A DNA stretch of 64,000 nucleotides from Chromohalobacter canadensis (GTDB lineage Bacteria; Pseudomonadota; Gammaproteobacteria; Pseudomonadales; Halomonadaceae), in contig NZ_CP140151.1 of the NCBI RefSeq assembly GCF_034479555.1, positions 3,038,001 through 3,102,000 of the forward strand. Reading direction: 5' to 3'. The position numbers were made by a program, and so were the translations under genes. Positions 1 to 7,653 of the stretch are shown here, piece by piece. Numbering within the stretch: position 1 is the stretch's first letter; each line of letters begins with the position of its first letter. The notes below the pieces were generated by a model that searched no databases, was not told the DNA's origin, and saw nothing but the letters and a program-made list of their open reading frames with translations.

Positions 1-11
1 TGCTTCGAACC

Positions 12-620
12 ATGGCATTGGGATGGGCACTGGCTGCTCTTTTGGGTGGTTGTGCCACGCAAAGCCCGCAATATACCGCTCCACAATCGTCTGCGCTGTC
101 TGTGTCCGCCAAGGTTGGTGAAGATGCGCTCTCCGACGCCGGCCGCGAATCTCCGCTGGCTATTTTTCGCGCCAGCGACGTTCAACGGGCGCTGGTATCA
201 CCGGCGCGTATTCGTGAGGCGTTACTGTTTGAACATCGGCGCTGGGTGGGAACGCCGTATCGTCTCGGTGGGACCACGCAACGCGGCATCGATTGCTCGG
301 CGCTGATGCAGCATGTCTACAGCGATGCATTCAATCTCTCCCTGCCGCGTACCACCGAGCAGCAAATACAAGAGGGAAAACGGGTCCAGCGCAGCGACTT
401 GGAAGCAGGCGATCTGGTCTTTTTCCGTTCCCCAGGCCCTTACAACCATGTCGGCGTCTATGTTGACGACGGCTATTTCCTGCATGCCTCGACGTCACAG
501 GGCGTCAAGTTGTCACGCCTCGACAATGTCTACTGGAATCGTCACTACTGGCAATCACGGCGGCCCATGGACAGAACACAGCTGGCGGCGCGTATCGATC
601 GCCCACCCCAAGAAGGATGA
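12..620 (+). CDS. NlpC/P60 family cell-wall hydrolase lipoprotein (possibly 5'-partial)
   Basis: This is a C40-family cysteine peptidase, a family that cuts peptidoglycan stem peptides (Spr/NlpC type). A lipobox ending at Cys14 (LLGGC) predicts an outer-membrane lipoprotein. The catalytic domain covers roughly residues 70-185, with Cys95 in a DCSA motif, His146 in NHVGVY and His158 in FLHAS forming the expected catalytic set, plus the typical GDLVFF strand. The first ATG at 12 leaves a signal peptide without a positively charged n-region. The upstream codons stay open to the window edge and include an Arg, so the true start may lie outside the window. The family call is firm; the start is uncertain. 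Confidence 0.88.
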   Translation: MALGWALAALLGGCATQSPQYTAPQSSALSVSAKVGEDALSDAGRESPLAIFRASDVQRALVSPARIREALLFEHRRWVGTPYRLGGTTQRGIDCSALMQHVYSDAFNLSLPRTTEQQIQEGKRVQRSDLEAGDLVFFRSPGPYNHVGVYVDDGYFLHASTSQGVKLSRLDNVYWNRHYWQSRRPMDRTQLAARIDRPPQEG

Positions 621-722
621 GCGGCTCGCAGGTTTCGTCATGCCTGGTCGATAGGTGCCTCTCGTATCTGGTTTGTATAATGCTGCGTCGGACGAGATCA
701 TGATGTACTCATGGAGGATGTC

Positions 723-1925
723 ATGATCGAACCACGTACCCGCGCCTGGTGGCGCGCAACCTTGGCACTGTGCCTGGGCTCCTTTACCGTCTTCATCAAT
801 TTATACGTTGCCCAGCCATTGCTGCCGGCCATTCGCGAGAGCTTCGATGTCTCGACGCTGGCTGCGGGCAGTGCGATGTCGGTGAGCATGTTGACGCTGG
901 CACTGTCGCTACTGTTCTACGGCCCGCTTTCCGATGCCATCGGCCGGGCCGCCATCATGCGTGTCACGCTGGTACTCGCCAGCCTCTGCACCTTGGTCAT
1001 GGCATTTGCGCCCAACTTCGCGAGTCTATTGGCCTTGCGTGCCTTGCAGGGGTTCTTGCTGGGCGGCTTGCCGGCGGTAGCGATCGCCTGGATGGGTGAT
1101 GAATTCAACAAGCCGGCGCTTTTGCTGGCCGTCGGGCTCTATATCAGCGGTAACACGCTAGGTGGGATCGGCGGGCGTGTCATTGGCGGCACGGTTGCCG
1201 AACATTGGGGATGGCATAGTAGTTTCGTGGCGATTGCGTGTCTGAGCCTGGCATGCACCTGGGCCTTCTGGCGCGCCTTGCCGCCTGCCCGACAGTTCCG
1301 CCCTTCGCCATTGCGCGTGGGGCAGGCCGCGCGGGACATGCAAGGGCATTTGCGCGACCCCCGCTTGATTGCCGCCTATCTGATCGGCGGGTTCAACTTC
1401 TTCATCTTCCTCAATCAATACAGCTATGTGACGTTTCGGCTCAGTGAGGCGCCATTTTCTCTCACCTCGCAATGGTTGGGCCTGATCTTCCTGACCTATC
1501 TCGGCGGTACCGTGGGCTCGGCGCTGTCCGGGCGTATCGCGCAGCGCTTGTCGCAGCCGGCCTGCATGATGCTGGGCATCGGCATCCTGATGAGCGGCTC
1601 GTTACTCACGTTGATGCCCTCCTTGATCACGATCATTGTGGGACTGACGATCAATGCCGTGGGATTCTTCCTGGCGCACTCGATGGCCTCGAGCTGGGTG
1701 GGGCGGCAGGCACAGCGCGCGCGGGGCAGTGCGTCGTCGCTGTATCTGGTGTTCTACTATTTGGGCGCCAGCCTCGGTGGTTTTTATCTGGAGCCGTTCT
1801 GGGCGCGCTGGCAGTGGAGCGGCGTAATCGCTGCTTCGCTGCTGGTGTTACTGGGAACCTTTAGCGTGTCGGCTTGGTTGTGGCGTCGCGAGCGACGCAT
1901 GGTCGACATGCCAGCGTCGACCTGA
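723..1925 (+). CDS. MFS transporter, YnfM-like
   Basis: A 400-residue major facilitator superfamily protein with about 12 hydrophobic segments. The conserved loop 2-3 motif appears as YGPLSDAIGRA near residue 70, typical of drug or metabolite proton antiporters. It most resembles the YnfM/arabinose-efflux type; the substrate cannot be read from sequence. An in-frame ATG lies at 711, but GGAGG at 713-717 sits five bases before the ATG at 723, so 723 is preferred. A TATAAT hexamer at 676-681 is a plausible -10 element, but no good -35 was found. The gene is monocistronic and convergent with msrA. Confidence 0.85.
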   Translation: MIEPRTRAWWRATLALCLGSFTVFINLYVAQPLLPAIRESFDVSTLAAGSAMSVSMLTLALSLLFYGPLSDAIGRAAIMRVTLVLASLCTLVMAFAPNFASLLALRALQGFLLGGLPAVAIAWMGDEFNKPALLLAVGLYISGNTLGGIGGRVIGGTVAEHWGWHSSFVAIACLSLACTWAFWRALPPARQFRPSPLRVGQAARDMQGHLRDPRLIAAYLIGGFNFFIFLNQYSYVTFRLSEAPFSLTSQWLGLIFLTYLGGTVGSALSGRIAQRLSQPACMMLGIGILMSGSLLTLMPSLITIIVGLTINAVGFFLAHSMASSWVGRQAQRARGSASSLYLVFYYLGASLGGFYLEPFWARWQWSGVIAASLLVLLGTFSVSAWLWRRERRMVDMPAST

Positions 1926-1935
1926 GCGCGTACTC

Positions 1936-2538
1936 TCAAGGCTTGCCGGCGTCATCGCCCCACACGTCTTCGAGGCGGTCGTCACGACCGCAGCCGGCAC
2001 GGTAGAAGCGGTAGCGCACTGGGTTTTTCTGGTAGAAATTCTGATGGTATTCCTCGGCGTCCCAGAAGGGCGCCTTCGGCTCGATACGTGTCTTGACGTC
2101 GCGCTCGAAGCGCGTTTCCACGGCGTCCTTGGAAGCTTCGGCGAGGCGTCGTTGACGCTGATCGAGGGGGAAGAGGGCGCTACGGTATTGGCTGCCGACA
2201 TCGCAGAATTGGCGTCCCTCGGCAAAGGGATCGATATTGTGCCAGAACACGTCGAGCAGCGTTTCGTAGCCGACAACCTCGTCATCGTAGACGACCTTGA
2301 CCGCCTCGGCATGGCCGGTATTGCCGCTGCTGACCTGCGCGTAGGTGGGGCGCTCGCTATCACCGCCGATGTATCCGGAAGTGGTCGAGACGACGCCCTC
2401 TAGTTTGTCGTAAGGCGGCTCCATGCACCAGAAACAGCCACCGGCGAAAATAGCCTCGCGCTGTGCGGCATGTGCCTGGGAAATGGGAATGAATGCAAGC
2501 GTTGCGAGTAGGGCTAACGCCATCACGGGAAAGCGCAT
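1936..2538 (-). CDS. msrA: Periplasmic peptide methionine-S-sulfoxide reductase MsrA
   Basis: Reduces the S epimer of methionine sulfoxide in oxidised proteins. The active-site motif GGCFWC (catalytic Cys35) begins just after an N-terminal hydrophobic signal peptide (residues 1-25, ending AHA-AQ), so the enzyme is probably exported. A C-terminal AGCGRDD supplies a likely resolving cysteine. Length is 200 aa. AGGAG seven bases upstream supports the Met at 2538 rather than the longer reading to 2589. MsrB, for the R epimer, is encoded separately near 59.3 kb and has no signal peptide. Confidence 0.92.
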   Translation of the reverse strand: MRFPVMALALLATLAFIPISQAHAAQREAIFAGGCFWCMEPPYDKLEGVVSTTSGYIGGDSERPTYAQVSSGNTGHAEAVKVVYDDEVVGYETLLDVFWHNIDPFAEGRQFCDVGSQYRSALFPLDQRQRRLAEASKDAVETRFERDVKTRIEPKAPFWDAEEYHQNFYQKNPVRYRFYRAGCGRDDRLEDVWGDDAGKP

Positions 2539-2624
2539 CGGGAAGCTCCTGAGCGTCGGGTTAATGTGCCATGCTGCTGCGGTGAACATACATCAAGTCT
2601 ACTCGAAAAATAGCGGAAGCCCGT

Positions 2625-3281
2625 ATGCTGGATAAATGGACGAACGCTTGGGTCGCGCCGGTACTGGCGCGCTGCGCCACTGGTTTGGGGCGTCGCGGCG
2701 TGACGCCAACTCAACTGACGGTGGGCGGTTTTGCAATCGGCATGCTGGCGCTGCCGTTATTGGCCTATCAAGCCTATGGCCTGGCACTGATGGCGATCGT
2801 CCTCAATCGCGTGTGTGACGGTCTGGACGGCGCCTTGGCGCGTCATCTGCAATGTCAAAGCGATGCCGGTGGCTTTCTCGATATTGTCCTGGACTTTGTC
2901 TTCTATGCCGCCGTCGTATTGGGGTTCGCGCTTGCCGACCCAGTGCAAAATGCCCTGCCTGCGGCCTTTTTGCTCTTCGCGTTCATGGGGACCGGCGCGT
3001 CGTTTCTGGCCTTTGCGATCGCTGCGACACGCCATGGTCTGGAGCGTCCGCACTTTGAGCACAAGGCGTTTTATTACCTGGATGGCTTGACTGAAGGCAC
3101 CGAGACGATCATCGCCTTCGTCGTGTTCTGCCTGTGGCCGGCATATTTTCCCGGGTGGGCGATCTTCTTCGCATTGGCGTGTCTGCTCACGACAGCAACG
3201 CGCATCGGGGGAGGCTACCGTGCCTTGGTCCATGCGGAAGAGGCGCCTAGGGAGAGGTTCGAGAGCGGCGCTGACGCATAG
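2625..3281 (+). CDS. CDP-alcohol phosphatidyltransferase family membrane protein
   Basis: A 218-aa integral membrane protein with several transmembrane segments. It carries the complete CDP-alcohol phosphotransferase signature, with Asp65, Asp68, Asp86 and Asp90 as the metal and substrate ligands (DG..DGALAR followed by G...D...D). The family transfers a phosphoalcohol from CDP-alcohol to a second alcohol in phospholipid synthesis. The particular alcohol (glycerol-phosphate, inositol, serine or other) cannot be decided here. It is divergent from msrA and ends at a strong bidirectional terminator. Confidence 0.85.
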   Translation: MLDKWTNAWVAPVLARCATGLGRRGVTPTQLTVGGFAIGMLALPLLAYQAYGLALMAIVLNRVCDGLDGALARHLQCQSDAGGFLDIVLDFVFYAAVVLGFALADPVQNALPAAFLLFAFMGTGASFLAFAIAATRHGLERPHFEHKAFYYLDGLTEGTETIIAFVVFCLWPAYFPGWAIFFALACLLTTATRIGGGYRALVHAEEAPRERFESGADA

Positions 3282-3315
3282 AAGGGCGAGCCAAGGTAGG
3301 CGGGGCATAGACATG

Positions 3316-3343
3316 AAACGGGCGGCCCGGAGGCCGCCCGTTT
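3316..3343. terminator. Bidirectional intrinsic terminator
   Basis: A perfect 12-bp inverted repeat around a CGGA loop, with A-rich left and T-rich right ends. It lies between the convergent CDP-alcohol transferase gene and the slyD-like gene and can serve both. Confidence 0.85.
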
Positions 3344-3370
3344 TCACGTCAGGTGTTGCGAAGGAGCGTC

Positions 3371-3859
3371 TTAGTGCTCCTGTTCTTGCTCGCCTTCACC
3401 GTGGACGTGACCATGTTCGGCTTCTTCTTCGGAAGCTTCGCGTACTTCGGCGATCTCGACATCGAAATTCAGGGTCTGACCGGCCAGCGGATGGTTACCA
3501 TCGACGGTGACGGTGTCGCCTTCGACCTGGGTGACCGTGACCATGAGCGGCCCGCCTTGGGTCTGCGCCTGGAACTGCATGCCCGGTTGAATTTCGTCGA
3601 CGCCCTGGAAGGCATCGCGCGGCACTTCTTGCATCAGGCCGGGCTGTGTTTCACCGTAGCCTTCTGCCGGCTCGACGGTGACTTTGAGGTTCTCGCCGTT
3701 CTGACGGCCTTCCAGTTCCTTTTCCAGCCCTGGAATGATGTTGCCCGCGCCGTGCAGGTAAGTCAGAGGATCGCGGCCTTCCGAGCTATCCAGCACTTCA
3801 CCCTCGTTATTGGTGAGGGTGTAGTGGAAGGAAACCACGGAATTCTGGGCAATCTGCAT
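3371..3859 (-). CDS. slyD: FKBP-type peptidyl-prolyl isomerase, SlyD family
   Basis: A 162-aa cytoplasmic proline isomerase and chaperone. The FKBP domain is split by an insert-in-flap (IF) domain, as in SlyD: FKBP strands at residues 1-65 (VSFHYTL, DPLTYLHG), IF region about 70-125 (EPAEGYGE, VPRDAF), then FKBP again with NHPLAGQTL near 138. The acidic C-terminal tail holds a few histidines (HGHVHGE) but is shorter and less metal-rich than the E. coli SlyD tail. It could equally be labelled FklB/FkpB-like. Start at 3859 without strong alternatives. Confidence 0.88.
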   Translation of the reverse strand: MQIAQNSVVSFHYTLTNNEGEVLDSSEGRDPLTYLHGAGNIIPGLEKELEGRQNGENLKVTVEPAEGYGETQPGLMQEVPRDAFQGVDEIQPGMQFQAQTQGGPLMVTVTQVEGDTVTVDGNHPLAGQTLNFDVEIAEVREASEEEAEHGHVHGEGEQEQEH

Positions 3860-4124
3860 GTTGAAGACCTTTCTGGGTGTATGTCGCTTCCCATGGTAAC
3901 GCGCTCACCCAAGTGTGTCAGGGGCCTCTCGGGGTTTTCATATGCCCTTTAAGTTGCATGACGACACTTCAAGATGCGTCGGGAACGAATTCGCCGCCGA
4001 AGGGTCTCTTGAGCAGCGCCCTGCGTCAGGACGTCGCGCCGGTTGCGCGGTAAGGGGGGTGACGGTACCCTGCCGACATTGGTGCAATTGAAAGATTACC
4101 GACGTTGCCTATCAGGAGGCCAAC

Positions 4125-4409
4125 ATGACCGTAACGCTGATCTGGCTGATCGCTTTCGCCGTGATTCTTTTCTTGGCGCTGCGTGCGTGGGACGGCTCTC
4201 TCGGACAGGTGGTCATGCGCCGCATTCCGGCGGCGTTGCAGCTGGACGGTGACGATCGCTGGGTGTGGAGTATTGCCTTGGCCGTGTTGGGCGCCACTTT
4301 CATCGTCAACCCGATCTCGATGTTACTGACGTTGATTATTCTGGCGCTGATTTACTGGGTCGCCAAGCGTGTGGGGTGCTGGTTGATGCGCCGCGTCAAG
4401 TTACACTGA
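4125..4409 (+). CDS. Small hypothetical membrane protein
   Basis: A 94-residue protein I do not recognise. It has an N-terminal transmembrane helix (residues 3-20), a short polar loop containing LDGDDRW, and two closely spaced hydrophobic stretches (about 49-80). It ends in a basic tail (RRVKLH), which suggests the C-terminus is cytoplasmic. AGGAGG eight bases before the ATG supports the start. No operon partner; a hairpin terminator follows. The 265 bp upstream contain no other gene. Confidence 0.7.
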   Translation: MTVTLIWLIAFAVILFLALRAWDGSLGQVVMRRIPAALQLDGDDRWVWSIALAVLGATFIVNPISMLLTLIILALIYWVAKRVGCWLMRRVKLH

Positions 4410-4432
4410 GCAAAAGCTGTTCTGCGCTAGAT

Positions 4433-4458
4433 CAATGCCCCGCTAATGCGGGGCATTG
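4433..4458 (+). terminator. Hairpin terminator after small membrane protein gene
   Basis: An 11-bp GC-rich perfect inverted repeat with a TAAT loop lies between the convergent small gene and the LpxR-like gene. The T-tract is weak on the plus strand. Confidence 0.6.
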
Positions 4459-4469
4459 TCGTTGGGGCG

Positions 4470-5459
4470 TCACAGCCACAGCGAAAGCGTCAATGAGCCG
4501 AATTGGTCATGTTCGTCTTGGGCTTCGAATTCATGGGTTCGCCAGACGCTGGTGTAGGTGAGCTGCCAGCTGTCCCACGTCAAAGCGACCCCGGCCAGCG
4601 CATCACCGACCCATTGGCGGCGGTCCACTGAAGGGCTGTCCTCGAAGGTATTGCCATCCAGCAGCAGGTTATGAGCCATGAAGCGGCCCTCGAGGCTCGC
4701 GAACGCATACCAGCTGAAGCCCTGGCCGGGTGTAAAATGGCTTCGGCCGCTTTGGGCGGGAGCGACGGCAGGCATGCCGGCGCTATTGCGCAGGTTATCG
4801 CCAATACGCAGGCCCACGCCGCTTGCGGCATACGTATACAGGTTGCCGAGGGCAAAGCCGGCGTTGGGGCCATATTCCATGTCCAGGTTACCGAGCGAGT
4901 CTTGCACCCACCAGCTGCGCTTGTAGGTCAGGTTCAGCACCGGTTCGTTATGAAGCTGGTTCGACCAGCCGTTGGGTTCGTCGCTACCGATGAGGTGATG
5001 AAAGTTCTTCTGTACGGCTTTCCCCCCCGATGCCGGCCCCACGATGCCGGCGTCGAAGTGGAGATCGTCCGCCTGGCGCCAGCCGCTGTACTGGCGGTCA
5101 TCAAAGAGTGACACGCCGGCATAGAGCAGGCCCGCGTAGGGCCGGTCGTTCTGGATGAGGTCCGTGCGGTCGATATCTTCGGGCGTGTAGATCTGCTGAC
5201 CTGCACGATAAGCCACACCGTCGAGCTCCGCGCCCGACCAGCCGGGCACGGCATCGGCGAGACGTCGCGTCCAGTGCGCCTCATCGGGTGTAAATGACCA
5301 GTTTATTTCCAGCCCATTGGTGTAATGCCCGTCGTCGCCGCTGGCGAACAGGTCATTTTCGCTCTTGAGCGTAAGCATTCCGTCAGCCAGTGCAGGGCTG
5401 GAGAAGACCGCAAAGGCGAGGGTCGAGACGAGGTAACCGAGCGTGCGTCCTGTGTTCAT
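4470..5459 (-). CDS. lpxR: Lipid A 3-O-deacylase LpxR family outer membrane protein
   Basis: A 329-aa protein with a cleavable signal peptide (residues 1-25, ALA-DG), followed by a beta-rich body typical of a 12-stranded barrel. LpxR removes the 3'-acyloxyacyl group of lipid A at the outer membrane. Family landmarks are present: the SENDLF motif matching the Asn-Asp pair, YTNG matching the conserved Thr, RPYAG, and HHLIGSD matching the catalytic His region. In my alignment to the Salmonella enzyme as remembered, the catalytic Glu position is Asp here. The gene is monocistronic. A palindrome lies 34 bp upstream of the start (separate entry). Confidence 0.82.
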   Translation of the reverse strand: MNTGRTLGYLVSTLAFAVFSSPALADGMLTLKSENDLFASGDDGHYTNGLEINWSFTPDEAHWTRRLADAVPGWSGAELDGVAYRAGQQIYTPEDIDRTDLIQNDRPYAGLLYAGVSLFDDRQYSGWRQADDLHFDAGIVGPASGGKAVQKNFHHLIGSDEPNGWSNQLHNEPVLNLTYKRSWWVQDSLGNLDMEYGPNAGFALGNLYTYAASGVGLRIGDNLRNSAGMPAVAPAQSGRSHFTPGQGFSWYAFASLEGRFMAHNLLLDGNTFEDSPSVDRRQWVGDALAGVALTWDSWQLTYTSVWRTHEFEAQDEHDQFGSLTLSLWL

Positions 5460-5492
5460 GAGACGATTTTCCTATCCGGGGCGTATCACGTC

Positions 5493-5510
5493 ACATACGA
5501 TAGCGTATGT
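5493..5510. promoter_or_regulatory. Palindrome upstream of lpxR (putative operator)
   Basis: A perfect 7-bp inverted repeat, ACATACG and its complement around ATAG, 34 bp upstream of the lpxR-like start. Its spacing is typical of a dimeric regulator site. No matching regulator is identified. Confidence 0.4.
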
Positions 5511-5611
5511 AAGCGAATGCGGATAGGGAAACTTGGTGCTGGCTCATGCCGCCCGAGCCTTGACAAACACACGGACGGCATATTGCCAGTTTGACAATCG
5601 CTTATTGGCGA

Positions 5612-6079
5612 TCAATAAGGTGCGACACTCAGATTGGCTCCACTGCCAACCATGCGTACTTTCTGTCCTACTTGCCAATTGCGGTCGGCTTTCTGGACCA
5701 CGACGACGGAATCGCCGCTATCGCGCCGGATTTCTATCTCCCAGGCCTGCGTACGATTGGCGGCATCTTCGACCTTGCTGCCAGCGACGCTACCACCAAT
5801 GGCGCCGGCTGCCGTAGCGATGGTACGTCCGGATCCCCCGCCGACTTGGTTCCCGAGCAAGCCACCCAGCACGGCGCCACCTAGGCCGCCCAAAATGCCT
5901 TCATTCTGACCGCCGGCCTGAATCTGCACCTGACGTACTGAGGTGATAGTGCCGTAAGTCACCGACTGTGCGGTTTCGGCTTGCCCGCTGCGATAGACGT
6001 CGCCGGAATAAGGCGAGGTGTTGGCGCAGCCGGCCAGTGCCAATGTTCCGATGAGTGCTAAAGGAAGTAGTGCTTTCAT
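5612..6079 (-). CDS. Glycine-zipper outer membrane lipoprotein, SlyB/Pcp type
   Basis: A 155-aa lipoprotein. The signal peptide ends in lipobox LALAGC (Cys18). The middle of the protein, about residues 60-105, is a glycine-zipper 2TM segment (GGLGGAVLGGLLGNQVGGG and AAGAIGGSVAGS), followed by a small beta domain ending NWQVGQKVRMVG. SlyB-type proteins sit in the outer membrane and form protective rings under envelope stress in enterics; that role here is by family only. GGAGG before the ATG at 6079 rejects a longer reading to 6124. Confidence 0.85.
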   Translation of the reverse strand: MKALLPLALIGTLALAGCANTSPYSGDVYRSGQAETAQSVTYGTITSVRQVQIQAGGQNEGILGGLGGAVLGGLLGNQVGGGSGRTIATAAGAIGGSVAGSKVEDAANRTQAWEIEIRRDSGDSVVVVQKADRNWQVGQKVRMVGSGANLSVAPY

Positions 6080-6190
6080 GCGACCTCCGTTGCTTGCCAT
6101 ACTGTTTTGAAACAGCGTTCTCAAACTATTCTAGCGCGTTGTGGCGATATCGACCAGTGCGCGCGACGAAGGCAGCGTCGCTGCGCTGCG

Positions 6191-6655
6191 TTACTCGTCT
6201 GGCTGCCGATAATGATAGACGAGTCGCTCATCCTTGCGAGGTCCCGCTATATGCCATTCGAGTCGAAAGCCGTGGGCCTCGAGGGTGAGCTGGGCCTGGT
6301 AGGTATCGGCACCGCAGAGATGTGGCGACTTGCTGATCAACGTTGTCGACGAGCCGGCGACGAGATCGAATAGCCAGACCGCCGCGTCAGGGCCCCGGCG
6401 CTCGTGATAGAGCGCGATATGCTCAGGATGAAGGTCCCAGCGATAGACATTGCGAAACGCGACCTCGCGGGATTGCCCTTGAGGCAGGAAATGGCCGTGT
6501 TCGGTGAAACGCACCCAGTCGGTATGTGTCTCAGGCGCTACCGTTCCCGAGCCTTGCCCGGACCAGGCCACCCCGGAAGCGCTTCCCGAGCGAGACGTGA
6601 AACTCAGTAGGTGAATACTAGGCAACAGGCGTGCCAAGCGTATAATGGTAGTCAA
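6191..6655 (-). CDS. DUF6314 family protein
   Basis: A 154-aa soluble protein that fits the DUF6314 pattern. There is a run of short beta strands with a FRNVYRW element, a YHERRG element, HLCGADTY near residue 112, and a C-terminal AGPRKDERLVYHYR block. The repeated aromatic and charged positions suggest a small lipocalin-like barrel, but its ligand is unknown. The start is uncertain: the first 35 residues are low in conservation, and no clear ribosome site precedes the ATG at 6655. The start region is divergent from the EamA gene, and a TATAAT lies at 6641-6646 between them. Confidence 0.65.
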   Translation of the reverse strand: MTTIIRLARLLPSIHLLSFTSRSGSASGVAWSGQGSGTVAPETHTDWVRFTEHGHFLPQGQSREVAFRNVYRWDLHPEHIALYHERRGPDAAVWLFDLVAGSSTTLISKSPHLCGADTYQAQLTLEAHGFRLEWHIAGPRKDERLVYHYRQPDE

Positions 6656-6683
6656 CTTTTATAAATCCGTAGGTTAACTATAA

Positions 6684-7559
6684 ATGGGATATTTGATTGG
6701 TGTGACGACGCTCTGGGCATTTTCCTTCAGCCTGATCGGTGTCTACCTCTCCGGCCAGGTCGATAGTTATTTCGCCGTGCTCACCCGCATTGGACTGGCG
6801 GCGCTGGTCTTTCTGATCTGGTTACGTCCGCGACGTTTGCCGCTCGGGAACGTACTGGGACTGATGGCCATTGGCGCTGTGCAACTGGGCGCGATGTATA
6901 TCGGTTTCTATCAGTCGTTTCTGTTGTTGAGCGTGCCGGAAGTCTTGCTGTTCACGATCTTCACACCACTCTACATCACCTTGATCGATGACATCCTCAA
7001 GGGGCATTTCACGCCATTCTATCTGCTCACCGCTGCGCTTGCCGTGCTCGGGGCGGCGGTCATCCGCTACGCGGACATCAGCGACACCTATTGGGTCGGG
7101 TTTCTGGTCGTACAGAGTTCGAACCTGTGCTTTGCCGTGGGGCAGGTCGCTTATCGTCATTTGGCGCCACGCTTGCCTCGGGAGATAGCGCATCGCCATG
7201 TCTTCGGCTGGTTCTATCTGGGTGCGTTGTGCGTGGCGCTACCGGCGTTCTGGCTGTTCGGTGATGTCACAGCGTTGCCGACGACCTCGCTACAGTGGGG
7301 CGTCTTGCTATGGCTGGGCGTCGTTGCGTCGGGGCTGGGTTACTTCCTCTGGAACAAGGGAGCTTGTCGAGTCGATGCCGGGACGCTGGCGATCATGAAC
7401 AATGCGCTGGTGCCCGCCGGATTGCTGGTCAATCTGCTGATCTGGAACCGTGACGCGGATGTGCCGCGTCTGATATTGGGCGGGGGAATATTGCTGGCCT
7501 CGTTGCTGATCAATACTTGGTGGCGCCGGCGCCATCAGGCGTCGCTGGGTATTGCTTGA
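6684..7559 (+). CDS. EamA/DMT family transporter
   Basis: A 291-aa inner-membrane protein with ten predicted transmembrane helices in two homologous EamA halves. It belongs to the drug/metabolite transporter superfamily, in the branch often labelled carboxylate/amino acid/amine transporter. The N-terminal TTLWAFSFSLIGVYLSG and the internal GVVASGLGYFLWNKG are typical conserved helices. The substrate cannot be inferred. The AT-rich leader (6655-6683) has only a weak ribosome site. Confidence 0.82.
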   Translation: MGYLIGVTTLWAFSFSLIGVYLSGQVDSYFAVLTRIGLAALVFLIWLRPRRLPLGNVLGLMAIGAVQLGAMYIGFYQSFLLLSVPEVLLFTIFTPLYITLIDDILKGHFTPFYLLTAALAVLGAAVIRYADISDTYWVGFLVVQSSNLCFAVGQVAYRHLAPRLPREIAHRHVFGWFYLGALCVALPAFWLFGDVTALPTTSLQWGVLLWLGVVASGLGYFLWNKGACRVDAGTLAIMNNALVPAGLLVNLLIWNRDADVPRLILGGGILLASLLINTWWRRRHQASLGIA

Positions 7560-7653
7560 TCGCGTTGCGGCCGCCTGTTGAGCCAGGCGGCTCTAAACCC
7601 GGACGACGTTTCGTGTTTTCATGGTGATGACGCCTTTCGTTCAGGATATCTTC

